This document shows positions 24,315-38,094 of a DNA stretch of 64,000 nt, one piece after another. The stretch covers positions 3,656,501 through 3,720,500 of the forward strand of contig LR746281.1 of assembly GCA_902729315.2 (NCBI GenBank). The letters are read 5' to 3'. Source of the stretch: Spirodela intermedia (Eukaryota; Streptophyta; Magnoliopsida; Alismatales; Araceae). The first letter of the stretch is position 1. Each line of letters opens with the position of its first letter. Made by a program: the position numbers and the translations under genes. The notes beneath the pieces were generated by a model. That model saw only the letters and a program-made list of their open reading frames with translations. It was not told the DNA's origin and ran no database searches.

Positions 24315-27300
24315 TGCACCATTATATTCAAATTTTTAATTTAGTTATGCTTGAAATTATTGACATCATAGTGGTAGAAGTTTATCATTATCACAAAGTG
24401 CTTCTGCATACTAGTTGCTATACTTTCATACACTAGAATTAGAATAGTAGGGTTTGGTTGCTTGAATTTTTAAATGTAGAAGCAAATGCAGAGGCATTTG
24501 GGTTGCTATAGTTGTAAATCTAGTGCAGGAGATTCAACATGATGTAATCAATTGCTATATATGTAGATAGTAAAACTTAGAAAAGATACAACTGAAGACT
24601 GAACAGATTGAGAGAATTGAAACATTAAAAATTGTAATCCAATAATCATTTATAGTGAGTTGAGCATCCAAATTTTTTAGTGTTCCTTATCATTTGCCTT
24701 AGAATTATTTCTATCTACATCATTGAAAAAAAACTCAATCCAATTTCTCCTCTTCATTTTTTAGCAACCTCATTGAACCAAAGAATTAATCATTATATTA
24801 AAGTATTATGAGAAAATTGAAATTTAAAATTTTAAACTACCATTGGAAATATCATGCTATTTTTTCTAATATAAAAAAATAGTGAAAACATCACTTCAAA
24901 TTTTAATTTATCTTAATTAAATTAATACATTAATTTTTTATGGAATAACTACTGCAATTTCAGTTTCATAGAGAATTATAAACATGGTTTCTACAAAATT
25001 GAAAGAATAAACATGATTTGCTATAGTAATTTGGATAGAAAGATGAAGTAAGAAAGTATATTTGTGTTTAGTTGAAAGCCCATTAAAATATGAAATATTT
25101 CATATTGAATAAATATCTAATACATATGGCTTATTAACTATCAATTTGAGATACAATCCACATAAATATTATTTTCTACATTTAAATGAAACAAGGTTCA
25201 TAGAAAGGAAGAATTATGTTACTAAGATGATATAATTTCACATTTCTAGATGTCAGTTATCAATCTTGTTGGAAAAACAATTAACGCATGAAGTTTTCAT
25301 GATGACATACACATAAAATAAGGAAATTGATAAAATTAAGTTGCTTATTCACTAGACCTGAAATACCCATGAACATTATTTTTAACACAAGCAATAAATT
25401 AATTAACTAGGCCCTTATAAATAGTCAAAGTAATGATGTTAATTCAAGATTTTTTTTGAATCTTGTGTTTTGAGTTCTAAAAGTTGGATGGATTTACCAT
25501 TAAAAATCGTTCCTTTGTTTATTACTACAGATAATATTGTTACTTATGAAAGTTACTACTGATAAGAAAATAATGATTATCACATTATATTTAACGTGAA
25601 TTATTGAATTCCAATATTCGTATGAAAGATTATTCCATATAGTAGTTGTCTATGATTTGAAATCATTACTTTTGGTTACTCTTGATGGTGACTTAATTCA
25701 TTAAATCTAGATTGTTAGAATGTTCCTTTATAATATTGCAGATATTGATAGATAGTAATTAAAAAAATTATTTTGAAATATCATATTAATAATGATGGTT
25801 TATATTGAAAATATCTTTGGTGTTTCTAGATTATCTTCCTCTATTATGTGAGATGTTTTGAATTAATTTTGAATTTAAAATTGTTACTTTCTTCGTAGAT
25901 GTATTCTTAGTTGTATATTAATGGTAGAAGATTTTTATCTAACTTGCATGAATAATAAGATTCAAATATTAATATGCTAATACTTAAAAAGCACACATAT
26001 TAGTTTTACCTTAAAGTATACTTGAACATTAAATGACATGTCTTATTGGTTTTCAACCATCTGAATTTCTAACTAATTTTAGAATTTTAACATTGAGGAA
26101 TGGCAAAAATAGGGTAAATTTTGAATTAAATTTATTCAGTCTCTCTACATCAATTGAATAGTTATGAGTGATCATCCCTGAACTCTCTACAAAATTTAGT
26201 TTCTTTTGTCAATTTTTTGCAAAAAACTATGTGAAAAATTGAGAAGTCTTTGGAACTCGATCAAATTGTAAAAATAGATGAGTTGATAAGCATGAAATTT
26301 ATGGTGAAAGATAGAAAATAAAAAAAATATAATAGTTGACCAAAAGTCAAAATTAAGATCTGATCAATCAAGCCTTTATTAATATAAGTGTAGCCTAAAA
26401 TCCAATGCTTTTAGGATTTGAATGAATTAAAAGTAATATTTATATTTAATTATTATCAATTTTAAATAAAAAATATTTTTAATCAAGATATGAAGATTTA
26501 AAGAGTTTATTACATTGAATTAGTTTTTAAAAAATTTTTTAAAAAATAGTTGTGTATTCAATTTAAAATACTATAAGAGATAAACTATTTACAAGTATCA
26601 CTAAGATCTTATTGGATTGGTAAGGAAAGTTGAAACACTATGAGGGGGGAGGAATTCGTGTTTTTGAATGTTTTGGCAATTTTTTGAATTGATGTTGAAT
26701 TCTTAGAATTGTTTGTGTTGGTGCAGGTGTTGACACATACATTATAGTAATATTTTTGAACAATCTCTCACCAAAAATACTAAAATTTTATATTAATTCA
26801 CTCTCACCTAGTTACTTTGAGCCCATAAAGTAATTACCCTTTTGTATTAATTTTTCTCCTTATACGTATACACTAATTTTAATGGGATGAGCTACCTTAA
26901 TGCACAAGTTCATGTCCATTGATATCCCACTCCTTTTGAGACAATTACAACTACCAGCATCTCATGCCTTTATCAAATATACTCAGCTCTAATCACTTAG
27001 TGATCTTAAGACTTAATGGAGAACATTGTCACAATAGATGAGTTGACCGTTTGCCAAATTAAGCAGATTAAGAAAATGAATATTTTTTATTCATTGTTGA
27101 TGCATATGGTGTAATGAACTTGATGATGAGCATTAAATATTTGTGCATATGTTGTAAACTTGGTCTATAACTCTTTTCTAATAAATAAGCTTTCATCTTA
27201 TCAATTTTCCTATTTTCTCAAACCTGTATTCAAAATACTTGTTCAAAAGCTTGTGATTTTGTAAAATGAAACATAATAATGTTTGAACCATCCAAACTTC

Positions 27301-29496
27301 AGATCTCTTTATTTCGACAACCTTTTGAATTAAATTTGACCTGAACCTTCCTAACTAGATAGAGAATAATTGGGTCTCCACATCAAATCCATCTTTTTAA
27401 GTTTATCTTCACTTTTTTCCACTTATGTATTTGGCCAGTCACTATTGAGATATTTTTTTCAAACATAAACATTAATTCATTTTTTTGTTCTCATGCTAAT
27501 TTAATGCTCATGATAGTTCAAAGAATCTGTCTAATATTACATTAAAAACTATTGAAGAGAGAAATATTGTAATTCTATGATTAAATCAACATATATAATT
27601 TAAATACAATAATTAACTTTTGCAAATATATCAACATATGTATTGATTCATACCATATGATCATATACATAATCTTTTGTTCATAGATGTTTCCTTTAGC
27701 TGATAGTATTTTATCTTCAAATATTCTAAAAAATCACTTAATTTGAAATATTTATACTTTATATTTGAATTAGTAATCAAGTCATAATAATTTATAAACA
27801 TATGACTAACACGTTATCAATATTAAATAATAAATGGTAAATAATGTTTTTTGTAACCATCAAAACCAAGGGAATGAACAGATCTTGATCTCAAGAATTA
27901 TTATAGTTGTTCAATGCTTAGACCAAAAATCATAATTATTAATAGTAAGAATTAAGATAGCAACACATGATCTTTAGAAATGCTAAAAAGCCATTTTGAG
28001 ATTTAAAAATGAACCTTAGGTGAAAGAAGTATATTTAATAATTAATATTGTATGAATTCCTATTCTGAAACATTATTAGAAAGATTTAATAGATTATGGA
28101 ATACTAAACTAAACATGTTAATGTTTAATTGAAATCATTTAAAAAATAAAAAAATAAATATTTGGGTTTAAAAGGTGAGTTTTGTAGGCAAAATTATTAC
28201 AATTTACTAAATACATGAATATTTGAAAATAATTTTTTAGTTTTCATTAAAAGGGTTTTCAAAGAAATATATTCTATAATAAATATGATACATATTCTTT
28301 TCCTAGCATTACTTGATTTTCTTACCATTTCTAAAATTATTAAAGAGAAGCCATTTACTAAATTGAAAGGCACTATGAGGAAAAAACATTTATTCTTATT
28401 TATATTGTATAATAGCTTAATTTGGGACATCATTATGTCAATTTTTTATTTATGAAAATTTTAGAAGCAATAGTTAGATATTCAATTAAAAGGTTTCAAA
28501 TAAAATAAATTAAAATGATGTGAATTATTATTTTAAAACATTATTTTATTTTTCTACTTCAGAACGTTATTATAGGCCCTAAATCAAAAACACTTGCTTG
28601 ACCAGGAGGATAGGGCAATAAAAGATCACTAGTAGTTGCAACATAACTAGCAAAGCACTACATTGTCTTTTCAATGATGTACATGTTTGCTATATAAACT
28701 AGACTATATCCCAAGTGGCCAATAAAGTATGTTATAATATAATTTTATTTATTTAATATGATGTATTTTTATTGGAGGAATCCTCACCAACAATTTAATC
28801 TTCATTGAAATATCAAAGGAACATTTTGATAGTCAATTAAAGTCATTTTACATGAGAGAAAATTTTATTATTATTAATATCAAATGACCTTTTACTTTGA
28901 GGCATTCTTATTGTGACCAATTACTCATTAAATATTTAAAACGTCATCTTATATTGAATTAAAATACCTTTAAATGTCATACTTATAATGATATAACTTT
29001 TATAGATTTATTAGGGCGAATTAATACTTAAGAAAACATGAAATATATCATTTCTATATTTAATAAAAAATATAAGTTAAATTTAATATATTTAATATGA
29101 TAAAAATTTGGTGTGTAGTTTAATTTTTCCTATCTAGAAGCCACCATATATATATATATGTATATCATAATAAGTTTGTCCAAAAACAGTTCAAGAAGCC
29201 TTACACAAAATTTCGTGATGAATGAGTGAAAAATTAATATATTTTCTTTACCAATGAGAAAAAACATGGATTGAAGATTATTCTTGGTGATTATGAAATG
29301 TTAGTCTTATTCATCATAGTAATTAGTACACAAATATAATCCCATACACCAAGCCATACATGTTCCAAGCTTGGTATGGAATGGGTTTGTTATTTTGTTT
29401 CATCCATACTATGTCAGTCTATGAACTCTCATTGATAATTTATAAGCAATCATCTATCTCTCTCTCTCTCTTTCCCTCTTTTTTTATCTATATATC
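24315..29496. other. 5.2 kb AT-rich region between solo LTRs A and B, no gene recognised
   Basis: No frame resembles a known protein and no terminal repeats were found. A (TC)n run lies at about 29456-29473. The flanking LTRs are in opposite orientation, making a 1.6 kb inverted pair around this segment. Confidence 0.55.
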
Positions 29497-31130
29497 TGAT
29501 AAGTCTTCATTATCATGAGTTAATAATTAGTAAATAATATAGTTTTAGCCTTAACTCATAATAAATAGACTTATATTTGTGTTAAAGAATGATTTTTGGT
29601 TTTCAATTAATTAATGTGAATTTTTAGGTAATTATGTTATTTTATATGATTTTTACAGTCTTACTTTTGAGATAAATGAAGAACAAGAAATAAAAATAAA
29701 AATATTGCAAAAATGGGGGGATCCGCCAGCCAACCAAGCCCGCAAGCTGGTCGGAAGTGCAGTCGGGGAGTAGCTGTAAGCAGGGGCTCAAACGGCTTAG
29801 CTTGGACCAATAGGGGTACGTGTGCGCCATTCCCCTTCCACGTCACCAGTGGCCAGCCGACTGTGGGGCAAGGAGTGGTCATACACACGAGAGAAGGGAC
29901 TTTGCTTGCAAAGTCAACATTACTATATATTTGCTCGAAAAATCAGCGCACAACTGATGTGGGACTAAACCCATGTCACACCTTCCTCACAGGTAGGCGA
30001 CTAGCGCGGGTTCGAATCCTTCTAGAGTCAAAATTCATATATTTTTATTTGATTATTGCGACTTTCCTGTAGATCGCCCGTGAAGGATTAAGCAACAAGA
30101 ATCGCTGGATCATCGGCGAAAATCTTGTCAACGCGATTCGCGGAGCATTGCTACTAAAATTACTGAACGATTCGCGATAAAAGGATCGCGAATCCATCGA
30201 GTAAATCATCTCCGATTGATCGACGAACAAGCTGTCGTCAGGAAGAGGATGATCCACCAGGAGACCAGTCGCCACCTCCTAAGAGCGTACCAGATGCGAT
30301 GAAGAGCCTCCTCTTGCTGCGCGAACCTGAGGATGAAGCTCCCAAACATGCGCCCCACCTCCATCTAGCTCTTCTCTGTCAGGTGACAGCCGGCGGAGAG
30401 CCATAAAGTCGCCATTTTTCCACTCCGCCGGGTGACAGCCGTCGGAGATGATTCGATGACCCACTTCATTGATCTCTAAACTTCGCGAGAAGATCTAGAG
30501 ATTGCCCACGTCGTCTTTGTCCAATGAGAGCCTTCGAGGTTGTGGACACTGCACGACGATCCTCTCGAACGCTCAGGATTCCGATGCATCGCCGACGCAT
30601 TGCCGTCGCGATGCCAGAACTTTGTTTTCCTACTTTCAATTTAATTTACGCTTCATTTAGTGATACTTTGTGTGATTTTAATTTACCAAACTATACTTTG
30701 TTCAATTACGATTCTTCCAACTTTTATAGATCTTAATTTGATTAATTAAGTTGTCTGTAATCGCTTACGTAAGAATCACCAAGCGGAACTCTGTTTTCGT
30801 CTGATTCGCATTCGCCGAGCGATGATGTCATCCTGATGTTCGCACCCTTATTTCCTTTTTTTCGTGAATTTTAAATATATTTCCTTTTTATTTCTTAGTA
30901 TAAAATTTGTAAGAAAATCTTATTCATTGAGAAAAGTTCTGAATAATTACCAGATATTATATTACATCCTTGTGATCGACCTAGAAAATTATCGCTATTT
31001 TTGGAATTTTTATTGAATTATAATTGATATATTTATTTAAAAATATTTCTAAATATCTAAAAATTCGTATTTTCTAGTTTTATAAATTTTATATTTGCGT
31101 GATTTAATATACAACGACTGAGTCACGTCA
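29497..31130 (+). mobile_element. Solo LTR B, opposite orientation to A
   Basis: Begins TGATAAGTCTTC and ends GAGTCACGTCA, with 5-bp duplications ATATC at 29492-29496 and 31131-31135. The sense strand is plus. It has 1634 bp, one copy of the 144-bp segment, and the B-box-like GGTTCGAATCC at about 30009-30019. No internal region is attached. Confidence 0.9.
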
Positions 31131-31461
31131 ATATCCATCCATTTATCTATCAATCTATTTATATATCTATCTATTTCTATCTCTCCCTCTACCATATGCA
31201 TCTGAAATGTTCTTCACTTTGCTAAGCAAAGAGTATGATAAATCAAGAGTACTAGGCAAGAATAATGCAACTACTTATCAAAGGTCCAATATACCTCGTA
31301 AATAGATAATTTTTTAGAGTCTAATTCATCTTACATTACGATTGTTGACGTTTACGGTATTGAACATTAAACCAAATCTTGAAGAAAGGTATTTGGTATA
31401 ACGGAATGATGCAGAGCCCTATCACGCAAGAGGAAAACTAAGGGTCTTCCTACAACAGGCT

Positions 31462-33140
31462 CTAAAACATTTTTTCAACAATTGCAGCCGTGATGATGTC
31501 ATAAGTCCTCTCCGTTGGGTGGAAGCTGTCCCAAAACACGTATCTGTCGTCATCCTCGCATGTTACTGATGTCGCGTTAGTACACAGCACAGACACTTCC
31601 AATGCTCCAGTCCCGCAGCAGCCCTTGGTTGCCACATCAAAACCTACGCCATATTTTATACGGACATTAGAGTCTTGTCTTATTGACAAATGACTTGTCT
31701 GCTGATGAGTAAATGATAGAAAGATAAAAACATGCAAGTGAATGGATACACAGTAAAATAGAGAACTAACTAGAAACATACTTTGAAACACGCAAATATA
31801 GAGGTATTGTTGGAAGAGAGAGATATAAAAGGACAGAGGGAGAATGGATAGAGATACAAAGAGAGGAAAGAGATGCAGATTACCATAATACGATGGATCT
31901 TGAATCATATCAAGTACCATGGAATAGATGCCGAAGATGGCTATCCTTCTTCCGTGGTGCTGGTTTGAGATCCTCTGAAGCTCCTTGCTCATCTTGGAGT
32001 TGAATAATGAGGCTGCATGGTTGAGTGATGGATCACAATTTCTATTCACACCTCCGCAGAGAGTCCTTTGGACTGGCTAGCATCCTATTAGAGGAAGGCC
32101 CACAAAAGCAATTCGTCTTGCACCTAGATTAGCTAATTCCTGAGGGAAACCATAGAAAAAGAGAGGGAGGGAGGGAGAGAGAAATATGAGGAAAAAGTAG
32201 AAGATATGCCTTCCAAGCTATATATCTACAGGGCACAGTGAATTCATAGCTAGTTGTCAGGTGGATGGCCACTGCAACGCTTATTTGAAAGTTCCATGTC
32301 AGTTCATTCAGCATTTTCCCCCTTTGGTTGACCATTCTTTTCCCTCTTTTCTTGTCTATTCTCAACCTCTCTCTCGCACTCTCTCCACCACTCTATCCAC
32401 CCCTCTCTATGTCTACATTTCTTCCTCTCTCTCTCCGTTTACCTTTATAACTCTCCTATCTGTCTCTATCCATTCTCTTTGCTATTCTTACTCTCCCTTC
32501 TCAATGAATTTCGTACTGTCTTTCCGTACATACTGTATTTCACTTCCCCAGCCTTGTTCAATCCCAATCGTGAACATTGAACATAAATTGAAAATATTGC
32601 CTAATTAACTCTCCACCCGCGTCAACACAGTCTTCCATTCTTGAGTTCCATCCTCTCTCTCTCTCTCTCCCTCTACCTCTTTGGATTTGGAAATCATGAA
32701 TAGAGAGTAAACATCACTTCTATTTAATGATGAGATAGAGTATCAGTCACATACTTCATGGACCTTGACCGACGGACTCGCATTGACCACAGGCAAAGGA
32801 CACCATATTAATGGCACATGCACTAATCCCTATACTTCATTAATGGCCCAGCTTGTTGCAATTTACCATGTTCATGGAAGGGATTCATTATGATGTGTTT
32901 TTTCACCCGAATGAAGGCCACGGCCAAGGAGACGAGAAGGCTCACGTAGGAGGGGACGTCGTAGAGGGTTCACCTATAAGGAGTGGTGAAGTATGTGTTG
33001 CATATGTCGTCGGCACCTACGCAAAGGACGTTTAGACTCTCTGAGACAATTGCTAAGGCTTTAGTCTCACCGGCTATGGTTTTCAGCCTTTCCACGTACT
33101 CTCAGAAAAGCTCAAGTTGCTCCAGCATGGATATTACCGA
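31462..33140 (-). pseudogene. GDSL esterase/lipase pseudogene (EXL type), 5'-truncated
   Basis: Three exon remnants on the minus strand are recognisable: about 33140-32907 (SVISMLEQLELF, TIAGETKALAIVSESLNVLC, NTYFTTPYR, LYDVPSYVSLLVSLAV), 32139-31884 (ELANLGARRIAFVGLPLIGC, TLCGGVNRNCDPSLNHAA) and 31643-31462 (GFDVATKGCCGTGALEVSVL, ending FWDSFHPTERTYDII). The last exon keeps the Asp and His of the GDSL catalytic triad. In-frame stops occur after LEQLELF, after TTPYR and inside IGC*PVQ. The first exon with the signal peptide and GDS motif is not found upstream, where a GA microsatellite lies. The family comprises secreted lipases or esterases; this copy cannot make a full enzyme. The splice borders look normal, so it decayed from an intron-containing gene. 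Confidence 0.85.
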
Positions 33141-33283
33141 CTGGAGATGAAGAAGATTAGGAGCACACAGTGTTCAGATGTGCGTTTCGGAACGTAGATC
33201 AACTAGTTTTGAAATGACCTTAGTTTGATTATTTAATAAAGGGACAGTATATGAAAGAATAATAAGAAGAAGAAGGTGGGGAG

Positions 33284-33338
<55 letters not shown>

Positions 33339-35610
33339 AAGAGGAGTGGGACTGTGTTCTTCAACTAACTGAAATCCACCTCAAGGTTAGGTGTCATCTT
33401 CGTTTATTTCTTCTTTGAAGTAAAATTAAACTATTTATTTATTTCTTTTGAAGTGTTCTTGACAGTTCAAAGTATTATGAGTAGTGGAAATAATACAAAT
33501 AATTTGAAATTTTCAGAATAAATATCTTTTTCTAAAATTAATCCTAACATGATAAAGTTTATATAAAAGACGAAAAATAATGAATATTCGGTTTAAAATT
33601 ATATAGATAATGTATAAAATAGTAAGAGAATGAGAACACATTCAATGCTTGCTAGGCATTTCATGGAAATTTAAAAAACTTCTTCAAAAGTCTTATTAAT
33701 GCCGAAAATGCAAAAAATATGGGGAATCTAAATTCTAAAAAGTAGTAATGATGCTTAAGGTAATCTTAATGCTCACATTAAATGCATGTTTTTGAGGTAT
33801 CACTTAAGAAGGCTTAATGGAAGCTAGTGCTTTGTAAAAATGATAGAATTATTATCGAGTGTGTCTAAGATGATGATCCAAATTTAAAATGGTTCTGGTC
33901 ATCTTGAACTCAATGAATTGAAAATGATACAATTATTTAGTAAGAGGGATAATACAAATAAAAGCGTTGAAACTTAAACAAATAGCCTCTCATTTTTCAA
34001 AGATATTCAGAAACGTTGAATAAAAGAAAGAACGTCCAAACATTTTGTGGGCTATGTTCAATGGAAGATAAAGAGGAGGAAATGGAATGCATTTAAAATA
34101 ATTGATGAAGAGGAACTGGGCTATAGTTAATAGAGACGGTAGAAGAAAGGAGAACAGAAAACATCTTTCCTATGGTGCTGTACACTGCTCCCATATTGCC
34201 ACATGCCACTGGCTAATGACAATTGTCACCGCTTATCTTCTTTTGCTGTTAAGATCATAATGGGAACTGGACTATAAGTGGACAAGGTACACAAGATTTG
34301 TTAATATATTTTGTGGAGGGAAAGTATTTTAAGCCGTTTCCAAACTATATAGATTGGCCAATTTTATGGAAGAGCTGATTGAATCCTACTTGGATAGGCA
34401 AAGTAAGAATGAACTGAAAAGCAGATGAAGGGAAAAAAAATCTCTTGGAATCACCACTGATAATTGCTGGCTACAACTGGCCAGTGCTAGTCTACTACCA
34501 ACTTCCACTATGCTCTCATGTTCCACTAATACCTGTATGGGAGAGACAATCCATCTGTTTCCAGAATACCTCTATTGAAATAACCTGCATTAATATTTTT
34601 CTATATATGGTTACATTCTGTATTATGTACTATGGACAGGTATTGATGTTGGGCACCACTTTTTCTCAAGGGCTGAAATGGTTCTTTTTGGTCTACATAG
34701 CCATTGGCTGAATGGAATCGATTACATGGGCACGTCCTATAGTAAAAAGGTAAAATTTATTATTATTATTATTTTTTCAAATCGTCATTATTAATGCTAG
34801 ATTCATTCTTTTTTTATGCCATATTCAGAGATAACACATCACTAGTACATCAGCTAGTCTGTGATTTAGATTAGTAACCATTGAAGCAGACAATTTATGA
34901 TTTTTTACCCTAGATGAATTTCTTATCATATTAGGGTCCTTGGAATAACAAACTCTCTAGAATGGTGACATGAAAGGTACCTATTTGATGATTTTTCTTT
35001 TTGCTTTATTTATGTCTGTATTAAATCAGAGTTCTGCGATTATTTCTCTTCATTTGACCTGATGACCAGCTTATTTGTTTCAACTAAATGTTTGTATGTA
35101 CTTCTCACATCTGCATTCTTTTTCATGTTGGATGCAGCCTTGTTTGATTTCAGTGAGGAATAGAGTCTGAATTGTATGACTTCGTAATATGCATTTAAGA
35201 CACAAAAGTTCTGAAAAATGTAAGGTTCCAAATTCATTTTACATTTCATCTTTGAGCAATGAATTCTAGTAATGTCTTTGATAGGAGAACATTGATGTTA
35301 TCTACTTATCTGGTATCATACTTGTATGTTATGTTGTGCTATGCCTTTGTTCTCATGTGTGCTGCCTATGAGTAATATTCTTCCCACATGAACTAAAAGG
35401 CATGTGAGTAATATTCTTCCCACATGAAAGAATGATTGCTTGTTGAAGGTCAGAAAAGATAGGTAAGAAGTTTCAAAAGAAACTTTCAACTGCTTGCATT
35501 TGTTAACTTTTGAGTTTGAATTGTTGAGAGAAAAATTTCAACCTAGGTCACATCCTTTTGAGTGAAGATGTATTTTTTGGGCTCTTAAATGATAAAAGAT
35601 GAATATATAT
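33141..35610. other. Intergenic region with a (GA)n tract, no gene recognised
   Basis: Contains a (GA)n run at about 33283-33333 and otherwise AT-rich DNA. A short direct repeat (GTGAGTAATATTCTTCCCAC) occurs near 35369 and 35403. No protein similarity was recognised. Confidence 0.6.
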
Positions 35611-35871
35611 TGAGATGCATCCTATTATTGGAGATTCTCCCACCTTGGGCTAGGGCACAGCCATCACGAGCAAAGGAGCCATAAGAGCATGAGAGAGTGA
35701 GAGAAAATAACTTCATTACTTTTGAGTTAGGGTTTGTGACCCTTTAATACATAATTCTTGACTATCATATTCTGTTCCAAGTATGTGGCTAAATCCAATA
35801 ACAATAGATAATTAGCCTTATTAAGCTCAATAACCTTATCCCTACATGTAGTCCAATATCACATTTTAACA
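35611..35871 (-). repeat. Probable 3' LTR of the copia element
   Basis: Begins TGTTAAAATGTGATATTGG on the minus strand directly after a polypurine tract. The far end (…GCATCTCA at 35611) is the nearest plausible CA end and is uncertain, since no second LTR is available for comparison. Confidence 0.45.
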
Positions 35872-36110
35872 CTCTCCCTCAAGTTGGGGAATGGATATCT
35901 TCTATCCCCAACTTGTTTAACAATCTTCTCATAGTAGGTTCATGTAATCCTTTGGTGAAGATGTCTGCACATTATTCCTCAGACCTGACATGTTGGATAG
36001 TGAAGATCTCATTCTCTATCTTCTCCTTGATGAAATGACAATCCACCTCCACATGTTTGGTCTAATCATAATGTACTAGATTGTGAGCAATATCTATAGT
36101 TGACTTATTG

Positions 36111-36356
36111 TCACAAGAGTTTGGTGGGTGAATCATACAGAACCTTAATGTCTTCCAAAAACCTTTTAAACCATAATGCTTCACACACCCCTTGAGTCAT
36201 TACTCGAAGTTGAGACACTGCACTAGATCTTGAAACCACTAGCTGCTTCTTGCTGCACCATGTGATGAGGTGTCCTCCTAAGAATGAACAATACCTTGAA
36301 GTAGATCGTATGTCTACAATAGAACCTACATAGTCAATATTAGTGAATATTTCCAC
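36111..36356 (-). pseudogene. Copia RNase H domain remnant
   Basis: An 81-aa frame with the Ty1/copia RNase H layout: RSTSRYCSFLGGHLITWCSK, KKQLVVSRSS and EALWFKRFLEDIKVL. The usual first acidic site (TDADxAG) reads TNIDYVG, and the SSAEAEY segment reads SSAVSQL, so catalytic residues appear lost. Confidence 0.85.
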
Positions 36357-36673
36357 ATTAGTATGCCCATGTGGTTGAAATAATAGGCCTTAACGTGGTG
36401 TACCTTTTAAATAAAGAAGTACTAATCTTGTAGCTGCATTATGTACTTCTCTCAGGTCATGCATAAATTGACTCAATAATCCTACCATGTAAGTAATAAA
36501 TGGTTGAGTGTGAGATAAATAAATTAATTTACTAATCAGCCTTTGATATTTTCTCTATCAACTAGTGGACTATCTTCACCTTGACCCAATTTCGCATCAA
36601 GGTCAATGAGAGTGGTTGCCAGTTTACTGCCACTAGTTTCAATTTTTTTAAGTAAATTCAAGGTATATTTCAG

Positions 36674-37270
36674 CTAGGATAAGAAAGTACTATGTCTAGA
36701 GTATGCAATTTCCATATCAAGAAAATACTTTAAATTTTGTAGTCTTTTAATTTCAAAGCATGCATATAATTTATCATTTAAAATTTTTATTTCTAACAAA
36801 TCATCTCTAGTAAGAATCATATCATCAACATAAACTAATAAAATAGAAATTTTATTTCTAGAATGTTTAAAGAAAAGAGTATGATTGCTATTACTTTGAC
36901 AGTAGTCCATCTCATACATAGTGGCTGAGAGCTTGCCAAACCATGCTCTCAAGAATTGTTGAAGTCCATATAAAAACCTTTTTAATTTACACACCATCTG
37001 CTGATTTTTCTCTTCCCTAAAATCTAGAGGTATATCCATATATATCTCCTCATTTAAGGATCTATGTCGGAAAACATTCTTTAAATCTAATTGGTGAAGT
37101 TGTCATCCTTTCATTGATGCCATAGAGATTAAAATCTTCATGGTGTTTAATTTTACTAGAGTAAAGGTCTCATCATAATCAATCCCTAATTTTTGAGTAT
37201 ATCTTTTTGCTACCTAACCTTATACCTCTCTATCGTTCCATTATGATTACACTTAATGGTAAATACCCAT
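36674..37270 (-). pseudogene. Copia reverse transcriptase, 3' part
   Basis: Contains KRFLYGLQQFLRAWFGKL and the active-site motif LLVYVDDMILT (36674-37039). Further N-terminal sequence (YTQKLGIDYDETFTLVKL) is readable up to 37270 with frameshifts. Solo LTR C splits this domain: the upstream part resumes at 40549 (VPYKDHWV), and CCCAT is duplicated at the break. Confidence 0.85.
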
Positions 37271-38094
37271 TGATAAGTCTTTATTATCATGAGTTAATAA
37301 TTAGTAAATAATATAGTTTTAGCCTTAACTCATGATAAATAGACTTATATTTATGTTAAAGTGTGAAAAGTGGTTTTTAGTTGATTAATGTGAATTTTTG
37401 GGTAATTATGTGATTTTAAACAAATTTATATGATTTTTATAGTCATACTTTTGTGATAAATGAAGAAAAAGAAATAAAAAATAAAATAAGACAAAATGAG
37501 GGGGACCTGTCAGCTAGCCGAGCTTGGAAGCAAGTTAGAAGCTCAGTTGAGGAGTAGGTGTGAGTAGAGGCTCGAGTAGCTTAAACTGATAGGGGCGTGT
37601 GTGCACCACTCCCCTTCCATGTCACTAGTGGCCAGTCGGCTATGGGGCGAGGAGTGGTCATACACACAAGAGAAGGGACTTGATTAGAAATGTGACATTA
37701 GTATATATTCCCCTAAAAAATTGGCACACAATCAATGTAGGACTAAACCGGTGTCACACCTTCCTCAGAAAGGGCAGGCAACTGATGCAGGTTTGAATCC
37801 TCTTAGAGCCAAAACTCATATTTTTTTTATCTGATTATCACGACTTTCTTACAGATTGCCAATGAAGGGTTAAGCAACTAGAATCACTAGATCATCGGTG
37901 AAAATCTCATCAACACGATTTGTAGAGCATTGCTACCAAAATTACTGAAGGATTTGCGATAAAAGGATCGCAAATCCATCGAATAAATCATCTTTGATTG
38001 ATCAACGAACAAGCCGTCGTCAAGAAGAGGACAATCCACCGAGAGATGAGTTGCCACCTCCTAAGAGTGTACTAGATGTGATGAAGAGCCTCCT

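Noticed and set aside
35369-35423. Short direct repeat near 35.4 kb as a mobile element end
   Set aside because: Only about 20 bp repeated once, with no element between the copies.
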